From assembly GCA_036803025.1 (NCBI GenBank), contig DAIRVC010000071.1:1-12261 (forward strand): a DNA stretch of 12,261 bases, given 5' to 3'. The notes under the pieces were generated by a model that searched no databases, was not told the origin of the DNA, and saw only the letters and a list, made by a program, of their open reading frames with translations. The stretch's first letter is position 1. Every line of letters starts with the position of its first letter. Source of the DNA: DAIRVC01 sp036803025 (GTDB lineage Bacteria > Chloroflexota > Anaerolineae > Anaerolineales > E44-bin32). Below, piece after piece: positions 6,495-12,261 of this stretch. A program made the translations under genes and the position numbers.

Positions 6495-8174
6495 ATGTAT
6501 GATCAGGATCGGCTCGGCGAACTTCGCCGGGCACTGGAGCAATGGCAGGAAACGACCCTGCAGCAGTCGCAGGCGCGGCTGCCCGGACGACGGACCGACT
6601 TCCTGACCACCTCGTCCGACCCTGTCCAGGGCCTGTACACGCCTCTGGACGTCCCCGATCTCGACTACCTGCGCGATCTAGGCCTACCCGGCGAGTACCC
6701 CTTCACCCGCGGCGTCCATCCGACCTTGTTCCGCAGCAAGCTGTGGACGATGCGCATGTTCGCCGGATTCGGGACGGCCGAGGAGACCAACGCCCGCTTC
6801 CGATATCTCCTCGAGAAGGGGCAGACCGGCCTGTCGATCGCCTTCGATCTGCCCACATTGATGGGCTACGACACCGACGCCCCCCAGGCCGCAGGAGAGT
6901 TCGGCCGCTGCGGGGTCGCCATCGCCTCCCTGAAGGACATGGAGATCCTGCTGGCTGAGATCCCGCTCGACCGGGTCTCGACCAGCATGACGATCAACTC
7001 GCCGGCAGCGGTCATCTGGGCCATGTACATCGCCGCGGCGGAGAAGCAAGGCGTGCGGCCCGATCAGCTGCGCGGCACGATCCAGAACGACATTCTCAAG
7101 GAGTACATCGCGCAGAAGGAGTATATCTTCCCGCCCGAGCCTTCGATGCGTCTGGTGGTGGATACCATCGAGCACGGCTCCCGCGAGCTGCCGCAGTGGA
7201 ACACCATCTCGATCTCCGGCTACCACATCCGTGAGGCCGGCGCGACCGCAGCGCAGGAACTGGCCTTCACGCTGGCGGACGGGATGGAGTACGTGCGCTG
7301 GGGACTCGAGCGCGGCCTGGCGGTCGACGAGTTTGCCCCGCGTCTCTCATTCTTCTTCAACGCGCACAACGACTTCTTCGAGGAGATCGCCAAGTACCGT
7401 GCCGCCCGGCGCATCTGGGCGCACGAGATGCGTCACACCTTCGGGGCACGCGACTCGCGCTCCTGGCTGCTGCGCTTCCACAGCCAGACTGCCGGCGTCA
7501 GCCTGACCGCCCAGCAGCCGGAGAACAACGTCGTCCGCACCACAGTCCAGGCGCTGGCCGCCATCCTGGGCGGCACCCAGTCTTTGCACACCAACTCGCT
7601 GGATGAGGCCCTTGCCCTGCCGTCCGAGTATGCGGTGACCATCGCCCTGCGCACGCAACAGATCCTGGCCGAGGAATCGGGCACGGCCAACACCGTCGAT
7701 CCGCTGGCCGGCTCCTTCTTCGTCGAAGCGATGACCAATCGGCAGGAGCAGCAGGCGCGCGAATACTTCCGTCGCATCGAGGAACTGGGCGGCGTCCTGC
7801 CGGCCATTCAGGCCGGCTTCTTCCAGCGCCAGATTGCCGACTCGGCCTATCGCTACCAGCGTGAGATCGACGAAGGCACGCGCTTCATCGTAGGCGTCAA
7901 CGCCTACACCGACGAGAAACCCCTGCGCGTGCCCCTGCTGGAGATGGACCCGCAGGGCTACGGCCGGCAGGTCGAACGGCTGCAGGAGCTGCGCCGCACG
8001 CGCGACGCCGGCGCGGTCGGACAGGCGCTGGATCGCTTGCGCCTGGCCTGCCAGGGGAGCGAGAACACGATGCCGCACATCCTGGCCGCCGTGCGGGCCT
8101 ATGCCACGCTGGGGGAGATCATTGACGTCATGCGCGGCGTCTTCGGGAGCTACACCGAGCCGTCCTGGCTGTGA
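6495..8174 (+). CDS. icmA: Acyl-CoA mutase large subunit, isobutyryl-CoA mutase-like
   Basis: The 559-residue catalytic chain of a B12-dependent acyl-CoA mutase has a TIM-barrel domain only. It starts at the ATG at 6495, six bases after GAGGAG. Residue numbering coincides with Propionibacterium MCM at key sites: Gln197 (GTIQND) and His244 (SGYHIREAGA) are kept. The two substrate-selecting residues differ: position 89 is Phe (in MRMFAGFGTAEETN) instead of Tyr, and position 207 is Gln (in YIAQKEYIF) instead of Arg. Phe plus Gln is the pair known for isobutyryl-CoA mutase (Phe80/Gln198 in Streptomyces IcmA), which converts isobutyryl-CoA to n-butyryl-CoA. The total length and the ending (FGSYTEPSWL, no B12-binding domain) also resemble IcmA of about 566 residues. 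A separate small B12-binding subunit is required and is not in the window. Most pipelines would call it methylmalonyl-CoA mutase; activity on another branched acyl-CoA is possible. Confidence 0.85.
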   Translation: MYDQDRLGELRRALEQWQETTLQQSQARLPGRRTDFLTTSSDPVQGLYTPLDVPDLDYLRDLGLPGEYPFTRGVHPTLFRSKLWTMRMFAGFGTAEETNARFRYLLEKGQTGLSIAFDLPTLMGYDTDAPQAAGEFGRCGVAIASLKDMEILLAEIPLDRVSTSMTINSPAAVIWAMYIAAAEKQGVRPDQLRGTIQNDILKEYIAQKEYIFPPEPSMRLVVDTIEHGSRELPQWNTISISGYHIREAGATAAQELAFTLADGMEYVRWGLERGLAVDEFAPRLSFFFNAHNDFFEEIAKYRAARRIWAHEMRHTFGARDSRSWLLRFHSQTAGVSLTAQQPENNVVRTTVQALAAILGGTQSLHTNSLDEALALPSEYAVTIALRTQQILAEESGTANTVDPLAGSFFVEAMTNRQEQQAREYFRRIEELGGVLPAIQAGFFQRQIADSAYRYQREIDEGTRFIVGVNAYTDEKPLRVPLLEMDPQGYGRQVERLQELRRTRDAGAVGQALDRLRLACQGSENTMPHILAAVRAYATLGEIIDVMRGVFGSYTEPSWL

Positions 8175-8206
8175 GGCTGGCATGCCCATCGGAGGAGGAC
8201 CCTGAC

Positions 8207-8953
8207 GTGCGCGACCGCACCGCCATCGATCGCCTTCCCCTGATCGCGCTGGCCCTGGCCGCGGCTGTCATCGCATGCGCCGGCCCGGACGACACCGGCG
8301 GCGACCGCGTGGCAACCTCGGTGGCCGCCACCTTCTCTGCGGCCGAGACGGCGACGGGCGAGGCTCCGCTTGCCACACCACTGCAGCCGACAGACACGAG
8401 CGAGAGCCCAACCCTCACCCCGCCCCCGCCGGCCACCACCCCGGCGCCGCCTGCCGGCGGCGTGAGCTTCAACTGCGACGGGACGTTCCAGCGCTTCCGC
8501 CTGGAGGACGCTGGCGCCGCCGGGAAGACCGCGTGGGTCGACGCCTGGAACGGGGCCGCCTGGATCAATGTGTGGAGCGTCGCCGGCGGAGACCCGATGA
8601 CCCGGCAGATCACCGACGAGGCCGGCCTGTATGCATTCGGCGGCTGCCAGCAGTTCGTGGTCGTGCCAATGGTCTATGGCGGTTCCGGCGCGGTGCTGGA
8701 GCTCAGCGTGTATTCCTGGACCGGCGCAGCGATGGTCGAGGTCTACCAGCACGGCGGGGTGCATGGGAGCTGGACCTCGGTCGGAAGCGCTATCCGCTTC
8801 GAAGAATCGGTATACCTGTACGGGGAGCCGAATTGCTGTCCCTGCAACCGCCAGAGCCTTGAACACACCTGGAACGGAAGCGCCTTCGTTCAGACCGCCT
8901 CGGTTGTCAACCCGACCTACAGCGGGACCCCTCCGCCGATCTGCGTGCCGTAG
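8207..8953 (+). CDS. Putative lipoprotein with Thr/Pro linker and Cys-containing domain
   Basis: The 248-residue protein is predicted to be exported and lipid-anchored. The GTG at 8207 is preferred because GGAGGAGG (8191-8198) lies eight bases upstream and it yields a clean signal peptide: basic start, hydrophobic core LPLIALALAAA, and lipobox V21-I22-A23-C24. A GTG at 8171 overlapping the mutase stop is in frame but would spoil the signal. Residues 30-85 are low-complexity Ala/Thr/Pro (for example TPPPPATTPAPPAGG). The remaining 160 residues are a beta-rich domain with Trp-Asn-Gly repeats (DAWNGAAWINVW, HTWNGSAFVQ) and six Cys, including the cluster N-C210-C211-P-C213. A 'GxPNCCP...WNGSAF' pattern occurs in several bacterial extracytoplasmic lipoproteins, but I cannot name the family with certainty. 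It is 32 bases downstream of the mutase and probably shares its transcript; a functional link is not evident. Confidence 0.75.
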   Translation: MRDRTAIDRLPLIALALAAAVIACAGPDDTGGDRVATSVAATFSAAETATGEAPLATPLQPTDTSESPTLTPPPPATTPAPPAGGVSFNCDGTFQRFRLEDAGAAGKTAWVDAWNGAAWINVWSVAGGDPMTRQITDEAGLYAFGGCQQFVVVPMVYGGSGAVLELSVYSWTGAAMVEVYQHGGVHGSWTSVGSAIRFEESVYLYGEPNCCPCNRQSLEHTWNGSAFVQTASVVNPTYSGTPPPICVP

Positions 8954-9004
8954 CGGGCGTCACAGCACTTGGGACTGATTCGGGCGGGCCGCTCCGGATG
9001 GTTG

Positions 9005-9036
9005 CCGGCAGCCGCCGAGGTCAGCTGCGCTGCCGG
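9005..9036. terminator. Possible hairpin at the convergent gene ends
   Basis: CCGGCAGC (9005-9012) and GCTGCCGG (9029-9036) are perfectly complementary and straddle the stop of the small minus-strand gene at 9021-9023. No T-run follows on either side, so this may be a terminator acting with Rho or simply chance in GC-rich DNA. Confidence 0.3.
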
Positions 9037-9263
9037 AAGTAGCGCACAGCGCCGTCGAGAATCGCACCAGTGTTGAGCACGAACCGGTCCCTGACGATGG
9101 GCGTCAGGCGCTGCAGGAATGCGGGCAGGTCTGAGTCGACATCCTCGAACTGCTCCTGAGTGCAGGCCTCCAGCCAGGCGATAGCGTTGCGGCGGTACGG
9201 CTCACCCAACGCGTTGATGCGCTGGACCAGATCTTCCCCTGAGCCCCGTGCGTCTCGCGGCAT
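9021..9263 (-). CDS. Small conserved-looking protein of unknown function
   Basis: The 80-residue product MPRDARGSGEDLVQRINALG... is predicted mostly helical, with acidic and amphipathic stretches (QEQFEDVDSDLPAFLQRLTP, ILDGAVRYFRQRS), and has no signal peptide or membrane segment. Codons are strongly G/C-ending on this strand, as in neighbouring genes, which supports coding. The ATG at 9263 is chosen as the first that gives protein-like sequence; the frame stays open to 9413, but the extra 50 residues look like translated non-coding DNA. Only a weak GGGG stands five bases upstream. It is convergent with the lipoprotein gene (67 bases apart) and divergent from the radical SAM gene. I do not recognise the family. 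Confidence 0.55.
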   Translation of the reverse strand: MPRDARGSGEDLVQRINALGEPYRRNAIAWLEACTQEQFEDVDSDLPAFLQRLTPIVRDRFVLNTGAILDGAVRYFRQRS

Positions 9264-9383
9264 GCGCGCCCCAATCCGGCCCGTCCTGGCCCCAAGCGGC
9301 GGCGAGGTGCCGCCCCCCGGCTGGGCCAGGATGCAAGGTTCACGCCAGTCTGGGACTTTGGTACCCCCGACGGGTCCGGCTCT

Positions 9384-9398
9384 CACGTTCAGAACGTG
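9384..9398. promoter_or_regulatory. Perfect 15-bp palindrome, candidate operator
   Basis: CACGTTC-A-GAACGTG is a perfect inverted repeat with a one-base centre. It lies in the divergent gap between the small minus-strand gene and the radical SAM gene, about 25 bases upstream of the proposed -35 element at 9424. Its half-site order (GTTC...GAAC) is the reverse of the GAAC-N4-GTTC SOS box, so a LexA site is not claimed. Confidence 0.45.
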
Positions 9399-9423
9399 GG
9401 CCGATGCCCGCATGTGACAGCTG

Positions 9424-9453
9424 TTGCGGGCGGGCGCCGGCGTCTGCTAGGAT
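9424..9453 (+). promoter_or_regulatory. Candidate promoter giving a leaderless radical SAM transcript
   Basis: TTGCGG (9424-9429) and TAGGAT (9448-9453) are separated by 18 bases, and the -10 is preceded by TGC as in an extended -10. Transcription would start near 9460-9461, at the proposed ATG. This fits the absence of a usable ribosome site (GGAGG ends only two bases before that ATG). Confidence 0.45.
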
Positions 9454-9460
9454 GGAGGCG

Positions 9461-10375
9461 ATGGACCACGAGCCCGCCTACCTGGGGCTGCATCGATCCG
9501 GGGAGCTGGCCGCCCGGGCCCGCGAGGCGCGCCGCCGCGAGCAGGCGTGTGATCTGTGCGGCCGGATGTGCCGGGTCGACCGGCGGCAGCGTCCTGGGGC
9601 CTGCCGCAGCGGGCTGCGTGCCCGCCTGGCATCCTATGGCCCGCACCACGGCGAGGAGGACCCACTGCGAGGCGTCAGGGGATCGGGCACGGTCTTCTTC
9701 GCCTGGTGCAACCTGCGCTGCCTGTACTGCCAGAACCATACGATCAGCCAGGAGCCGGCCGGGCGCGAGGTCGAAGCTCCCGAGCTGGCGGAAGTGATGC
9801 TCAGCCTCCAAGAGATGGGCTGTCACAACATCAACCTGGTCTCGCCATCGCATGTGGTGGCGGAGATCCTGGAGGCTGTCGACCTGGCCGCCGGGCAGGG
9901 GCTGTGCCTCCCACTGGTCTACAACACCGGCGGTTTCGACTCCCTGGAGGCGCTGTCGCTGCTCGACGGCGTCATCGACATCTACATGCCCGACATGAAA
10001 TACGACGACGCGCGGGTGGCCAGACTCCTTTCGGGGATCGCCGGGTATCCGCAGGTCAACCGCACCGCGCTGCGCGAAATGCATCGTCAGGTCGGCGACC
10101 TGGCGCTCGACGAGAGCGGGATCGCTCGCCGGGGCCTGCTGGTCCGGCATCTGGTGCTGCCCGGAGGCCTGGCAGGGACCGAGGCAGTGGTGCAATTCCT
10201 GGCACAGGAAATCTCCGCGAACACGTACCTGAACCTGATGGCCCAGTACCGCCCTGCGTTCCGAGCGCGAGAGCACCCACCGCTGGATCGTCCGTTGGTT
10301 GACGGGGAGTACGCCGAGACCGTTCGAATGGCGCGAGAGGCCGGGCTGAGTCGATTGGATGGGCCCTGGATCTAG
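9461..10375 (+). CDS. Radical SAM protein, PflX/COG1313 type (pyruvate formate-lyase activase homologue)
   Basis: The 304-residue cytoplasmic iron-sulfur protein should cleave S-adenosylmethionine to a deoxyadenosyl radical. The radical SAM motif is C83-NLR-C87-LY-C90 (CX3CX2C), in the family block GSGTVFFAWCNLRCLYCQNH. An N-terminal Cys set C30-x2-C33-x3-C37 and C48 (CDLCGRMC...GAC) may hold an extra cluster or zinc, and YLGLHRSGEL followed by ASYGPHHGEE matches the COG1313 N-terminus. YNTGGFDSLEALSLLDGVID, IYMPDMKY and HLVLPGGLAGTE are typical barrel and SAM-binding parts. The substrate is unknown for this family. No glycyl radical enzyme is adjacent, so a pyruvate formate-lyase activating role is not supported here. 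The start is 9461 or 9452: both are ATG, neither has a good ribosome site, and a leaderless start at 9461 fits the promoter best. The length is normal. Confidence 0.88.
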   Translation: MDHEPAYLGLHRSGELAARAREARRREQACDLCGRMCRVDRRQRPGACRSGLRARLASYGPHHGEEDPLRGVRGSGTVFFAWCNLRCLYCQNHTISQEPAGREVEAPELAEVMLSLQEMGCHNINLVSPSHVVAEILEAVDLAAGQGLCLPLVYNTGGFDSLEALSLLDGVIDIYMPDMKYDDARVARLLSGIAGYPQVNRTALREMHRQVGDLALDESGIARRGLLVRHLVLPGGLAGTEAVVQFLAQEISANTYLNLMAQYRPAFRAREHPPLDRPLVDGEYAETVRMAREAGLSRLDGPWI

Positions 10376-10688
10376 GCAGGCTCAGACGCCGCGCGGGAGC
10401 GGGCCTGGAGGGCGTTTTGAGCCGCGTCCTTCGGACGGATGCCACCGGCGCCCCGCCGGAGCGGCGAAGTCTCCCCCGCCTCGCGCCTCAGAGATCCTTC
10501 GCTTAGCTCCCTGGCCAGCCCTCCAGGGCAGGCAGGATGACATCCTGTCCCTCATGTCATTCTGAGCCGTGTCCTTCGGACGGATGCCATCGGCGCCCTG
10601 CCGGAGCGGCGAAGAATCTCGCGGCCTCGGCATCTCAGGACGCAGCCCGCGCGCAGGCGCCGGCTGCGAGTCGGCGTCGGCATCGGGC
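10376..10688. repeat. Intergenic region holding an interspersed palindromic repeat, two copies
   Basis: This stretch has no supported gene. Two 52-bp direct repeats (10418-10469 and 10563-10614) match at 49 of 52 positions; all three differences are C/T. Each contains the small hairpin GTCC-TTCG-GAC. GAGATCCTTCGC (10491-10502) is the inverted counterpart of GCGAAGAATCTC (10609-10620), 11 of 12 matching. AGGATGACAT (10534-10543) is the inverted counterpart of ATGTCATTCT (10554-10563), 9 of 10 matching. The pattern TCATTCTGAGC...GAAGAATCTC resembles REP/MITE-like elements widespread between genes in several bacterial groups. It lies between convergent genes and may also stop transcription, though no T-run is seen. 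Confidence 0.8.
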
Positions 10689-11837
10689 TCAGCGCAGGAA
10701 CATCGGCAGGCCTTCGACCGAGCGGATGCGCGGCCGATAGCCCTCCACGTCGTAGAGCGCGTCAACATCCACTTTGCGCGCCCCGGCGCGCGTCTCATCC
10801 ATGGGCACGTGCGTGTAGGTGCCGCTTCGCAGAGCCACCATCCGGCCGGTCCTTCCGGCCATGAGCAGGTCGGCGGCCAGGCTGGCGTAGTTGAAGGCGG
10901 CCATCAGATCAAGCGGATCGGGGGGACCGCTGCGCATCAGGTAGCCGATCTGCTGCTGGATGATGCCCACGCCGGTCAGTTCTTTCAGGATGTCGCCGGT
11001 GATCATCCCGATTCCGCCCAGCTTCTTGTGCCCGAACGCGTCCGCCTGCCCGCGCTCGACCAGCTCGCCCCCGACCATCTGCGCGCCCTCCGAGATGGTC
11101 ACCATGGCATAGTTGCTCGGGTTGCGGCGGCGGTCGTCCATCAACAGCGCGGCCAGCTTCTCGGGATCGAAGGGCACCTCCGAAATGATGGCCCGATCGG
11201 CGTCGGCCAGGTAGGCGCTGATGAGCGAGGTCTCGCCGCTGTTGCGGCCGAACAGCTCGATGACCGCCAGGCGCTCGTGCGATCCAGCGCTGGTGCGCAG
11301 GTTGGTGATGAATTCCACGTTGCGCGCCACCGCCGTGGCGAAGCCGAGGCAGTAGTCCGTCCCGGAGACGTCGTTGTCCATCGTCTTGGGTATGGCCACG
11401 ACCGGCACGCCCTCATCATGAAGCCGCAAGCCGTAGGAGAGCGTGTCGTCGCCGCCGATCGGCACCAGCGCGTCGACCTGCAGATGCTTGATGACTCTCA
11501 GGATATGCGCGGTGAAGTCTTGAGCGCCCTCACCCTTGACGTCGCCCTTCAAGAATGCCGGGGCGTCCTTGGCCTTCACCTTGCTCGGGTTGGTGCGCGA
11601 GGTGTGCAGGAAGGTGCCGCCGGTGCGGTCCACGGTGCGCACCCGTTCAGGCGTCAGCGGCAGCACATGCCGCACGGCGCTGTCCGGGTCGCTCGGGTCG
11701 AACTCCAGCAGGCCCGCCCAGCCGCGGCGGATGCCCAGGACGGTATGCCCGTGTTCCGCCACGCGCTCGACGACGGCCTTGATAGCCGGATTGAGTCCGG
11801 GGACGTCTCCGCCCCCCGTCAGAACGCCGATCTTCAT
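10689..11837 (-). CDS. pfp: 6-phosphofructokinase, pyrophosphate-dependent type
   Basis: The 382-residue glycolytic enzyme phosphorylates fructose 6-phosphate at C1. The N-terminus (MKIGVLTGGGDVPGLNPAIK) and RNSGETSLISA are family hallmarks. Two residues that decide the phosphoryl donor are visible. The loop is PIGGDD (Asp131), where ATP enzymes have Gly (E. coli Gly104). The catalytic loop is PKTMDND (Lys151; base Asp154), where E. coli has Gly124. Asp plus Lys is the established pyrophosphate-dependent combination, so the reaction is probably reversible and serves glycolysis and gluconeogenesis. The protein is about 60 residues longer than E. coli PfkA, in the range of PPi or mixed-group enzymes. 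GAGGGA lies five bases before the ATG at 11837. The gene follows the DnaE-like end by 58 bases on the same strand and may be co-transcribed. Confidence 0.92.
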   Translation of the reverse strand: MKIGVLTGGGDVPGLNPAIKAVVERVAEHGHTVLGIRRGWAGLLEFDPSDPDSAVRHVLPLTPERVRTVDRTGGTFLHTSRTNPSKVKAKDAPAFLKGDVKGEGAQDFTAHILRVIKHLQVDALVPIGGDDTLSYGLRLHDEGVPVVAIPKTMDNDVSGTDYCLGFATAVARNVEFITNLRTSAGSHERLAVIELFGRNSGETSLISAYLADADRAIISEVPFDPEKLAALLMDDRRRNPSNYAMVTISEGAQMVGGELVERGQADAFGHKKLGGIGMITGDILKELTGVGIIQQQIGYLMRSGPPDPLDLMAAFNYASLAADLLMAGRTGRMVALRSGTYTHVPMDETRAGARKVDVDALYDVEGYRPRIRSVEGLPMFLR

Positions 11838-11895
11838 GCGATTCCCTCAGTCCGTGAGTGTGTCTAGACGGAGCGCCGCGGTCCGACGCGCCGCC

Positions 11896-12261
11896 CTACT
11901 GGATCGGCAGCCGATCGACCCGCACGCGCTCTTCGCCCAGCAGCACGGTCAGCTGCCCGTGCAGCTCGGTGCAGTAGCCGGTAGTCGAATTCGGGAATTC
12001 GAGGTGATACCTTCGATCGGACTCGTACACGTGGAAGGCGAAGCGATCCGTCCCTGGATAGGAAGTCAGCAGGCCGTGCACGCGGCGCATGCGCAGCAGA
12101 TCGCGCTTCTCGTCGCCGGTTGACTCGAGCACCAGCGTGACCATCAACGGGTCGCGCGCCGCACCGCGCAGGCTGACCAGATCAACCGTCAGGCCCAGCC
12201 CCGCGGGGCGCCAGGCCGGCTCGCGAGGCGGCAGGGAGGCGGTCTCTCGAGCCGCCACCGC
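11896..12261 (-). CDS. dnaE: DNA polymerase III alpha subunit, C-terminal end (partial)
   Basis: The frame is open through the right edge of the window, and 121 C-terminal codons are visible. The segment PLMVTLVLESTGDEKRDLLR, then RVHGLLTSYPGTDRFAFHVY, then YHLEFPNSTTGYCTELHGQL and LLGEERVRVDRLPIQ matches the OB-domain/C-terminal pattern I associate with replicative polymerase alpha chains of Chloroflexota (…STGD…YPG.DRF…FPN.TT..C.EL…). It is preceded by a Pro/Arg/Ala-rich linker (about residues 8-35 of the visible part). No catalytic or PHP residues fall inside the window, so the call rests on this short pattern alone. A GTG near the edge could start a free-standing small protein, but the open frame and the linker make a truncated larger gene more likely. 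Confidence 0.62.
   Translation of the reverse strand, partial: AVAARETASLPPREPAWRPAGLGLTVDLVSLRGAARDPLMVTLVLESTGDEKRDLLRMRRVHGLLTSYPGTDRFAFHVYESDRRYHLEFPNSTTGYCTELHGQLTVLLGEERVRVDRLPIQ

Noticed and set aside
6231..6542. 103-residue minus-strand frame through the tad operon leader
   Set aside because: It translates the riboswitch aptamer and the promoter region; the RNA structure explains the sequence better.
9384..9398. LexA/SOS box
   Set aside because: Half-sites are in GTTC...GAAC order with a one-base centre rather than GAAC-N4-GTTC.
9264..9413. N-terminal 50-residue extension of the small minus-strand gene
   Set aside because: It would cover the palindrome region, has protein-unlike composition, and no ribosome site supports it.
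9389..10276. 295-residue open frame on the minus strand
   Set aside because: Antisense to the radical SAM gene, whose Cys motif and family blocks are intact on the plus strand.
9461..10375. Genuine pyruvate formate-lyase activating enzyme
   Set aside because: The N-terminal Cys set and family blocks fit the PflX/COG1313 group, and no glycyl radical enzyme is nearby.
10569..11867. 432-residue open frame on the plus strand
   Set aside because: Antisense to the complete phosphofructokinase gene and running into the repeat region; no family features.

Overview
The window is GC-rich, gene-dense bacterial DNA. The likely source is a member of the Chloroflexota (Anaerolineae-like), probably from a metagenome. 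That placement is an inference from four things: an ECF sigma factor paired with a DUF5667-type membrane protein, secreted proteins with Thr/Pro-rich linkers, a pyrophosphate-type phosphofructokinase, and a DnaE-like C-terminus. No rRNA or other phylogenetic marker is present to prove it.

Layout: (1) 1-1638, plus strand: the 3' part of a methylmalonyl-CoA mutase catalytic subunit, cut by the window edge, followed by methylmalonyl-CoA epimerase. (2) 1692-1730: a strong hairpin between convergent genes. (3) 1759-6288, minus strand: an apparent operon read right to left. It comprises a c-di-GMP-I (GEMM-I) riboswitch, an intrinsic terminator, a TadE-like protein with an FN3-like tail, a second TadE-like protein, a TadG-like protein, an ECF sigma factor, and a DUF5667-type membrane protein with a Pro/Gly repeat tail. 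(4) 6459-8953, plus strand: an extended -10 promoter, a second acyl-CoA mutase catalytic subunit with isobutyryl-CoA mutase-type active-site residues, and a lipoprotein. (5) 9021-9263, minus strand: a small unknown protein. (6) 9461-10375, plus strand: a radical SAM protein of the PflX (COG1313) type. (7) 10418-10620: an interspersed palindromic repeat present twice. (8) 10689-12261, minus strand: a phosphofructokinase with the PPi-type signature, and the C-terminal end of what looks like DNA polymerase III alpha.

The most interesting element is the minus-strand island. A c-di-GMP aptamer followed by a terminator lies in the leader of a Tad-type pseudopilin operon, and that operon also carries a sigma factor and its probable membrane partner. 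The second messenger for surface attachment would then set transcription of both pilus-like surface proteins and a transcription regulator. The direction of control (on or off) cannot be read safely from the sequence.

The second point is the pair of B12-dependent mutases. Both lack the B12-binding domain. The first keeps the Arg of methylmalonyl-CoA mutase and sits beside the epimerase. The second has Phe and Gln at the two substrate-selecting positions, as in isobutyryl-CoA mutase. A generic 'methylmalonyl-CoA mutase' label would probably be wrong for the second gene.
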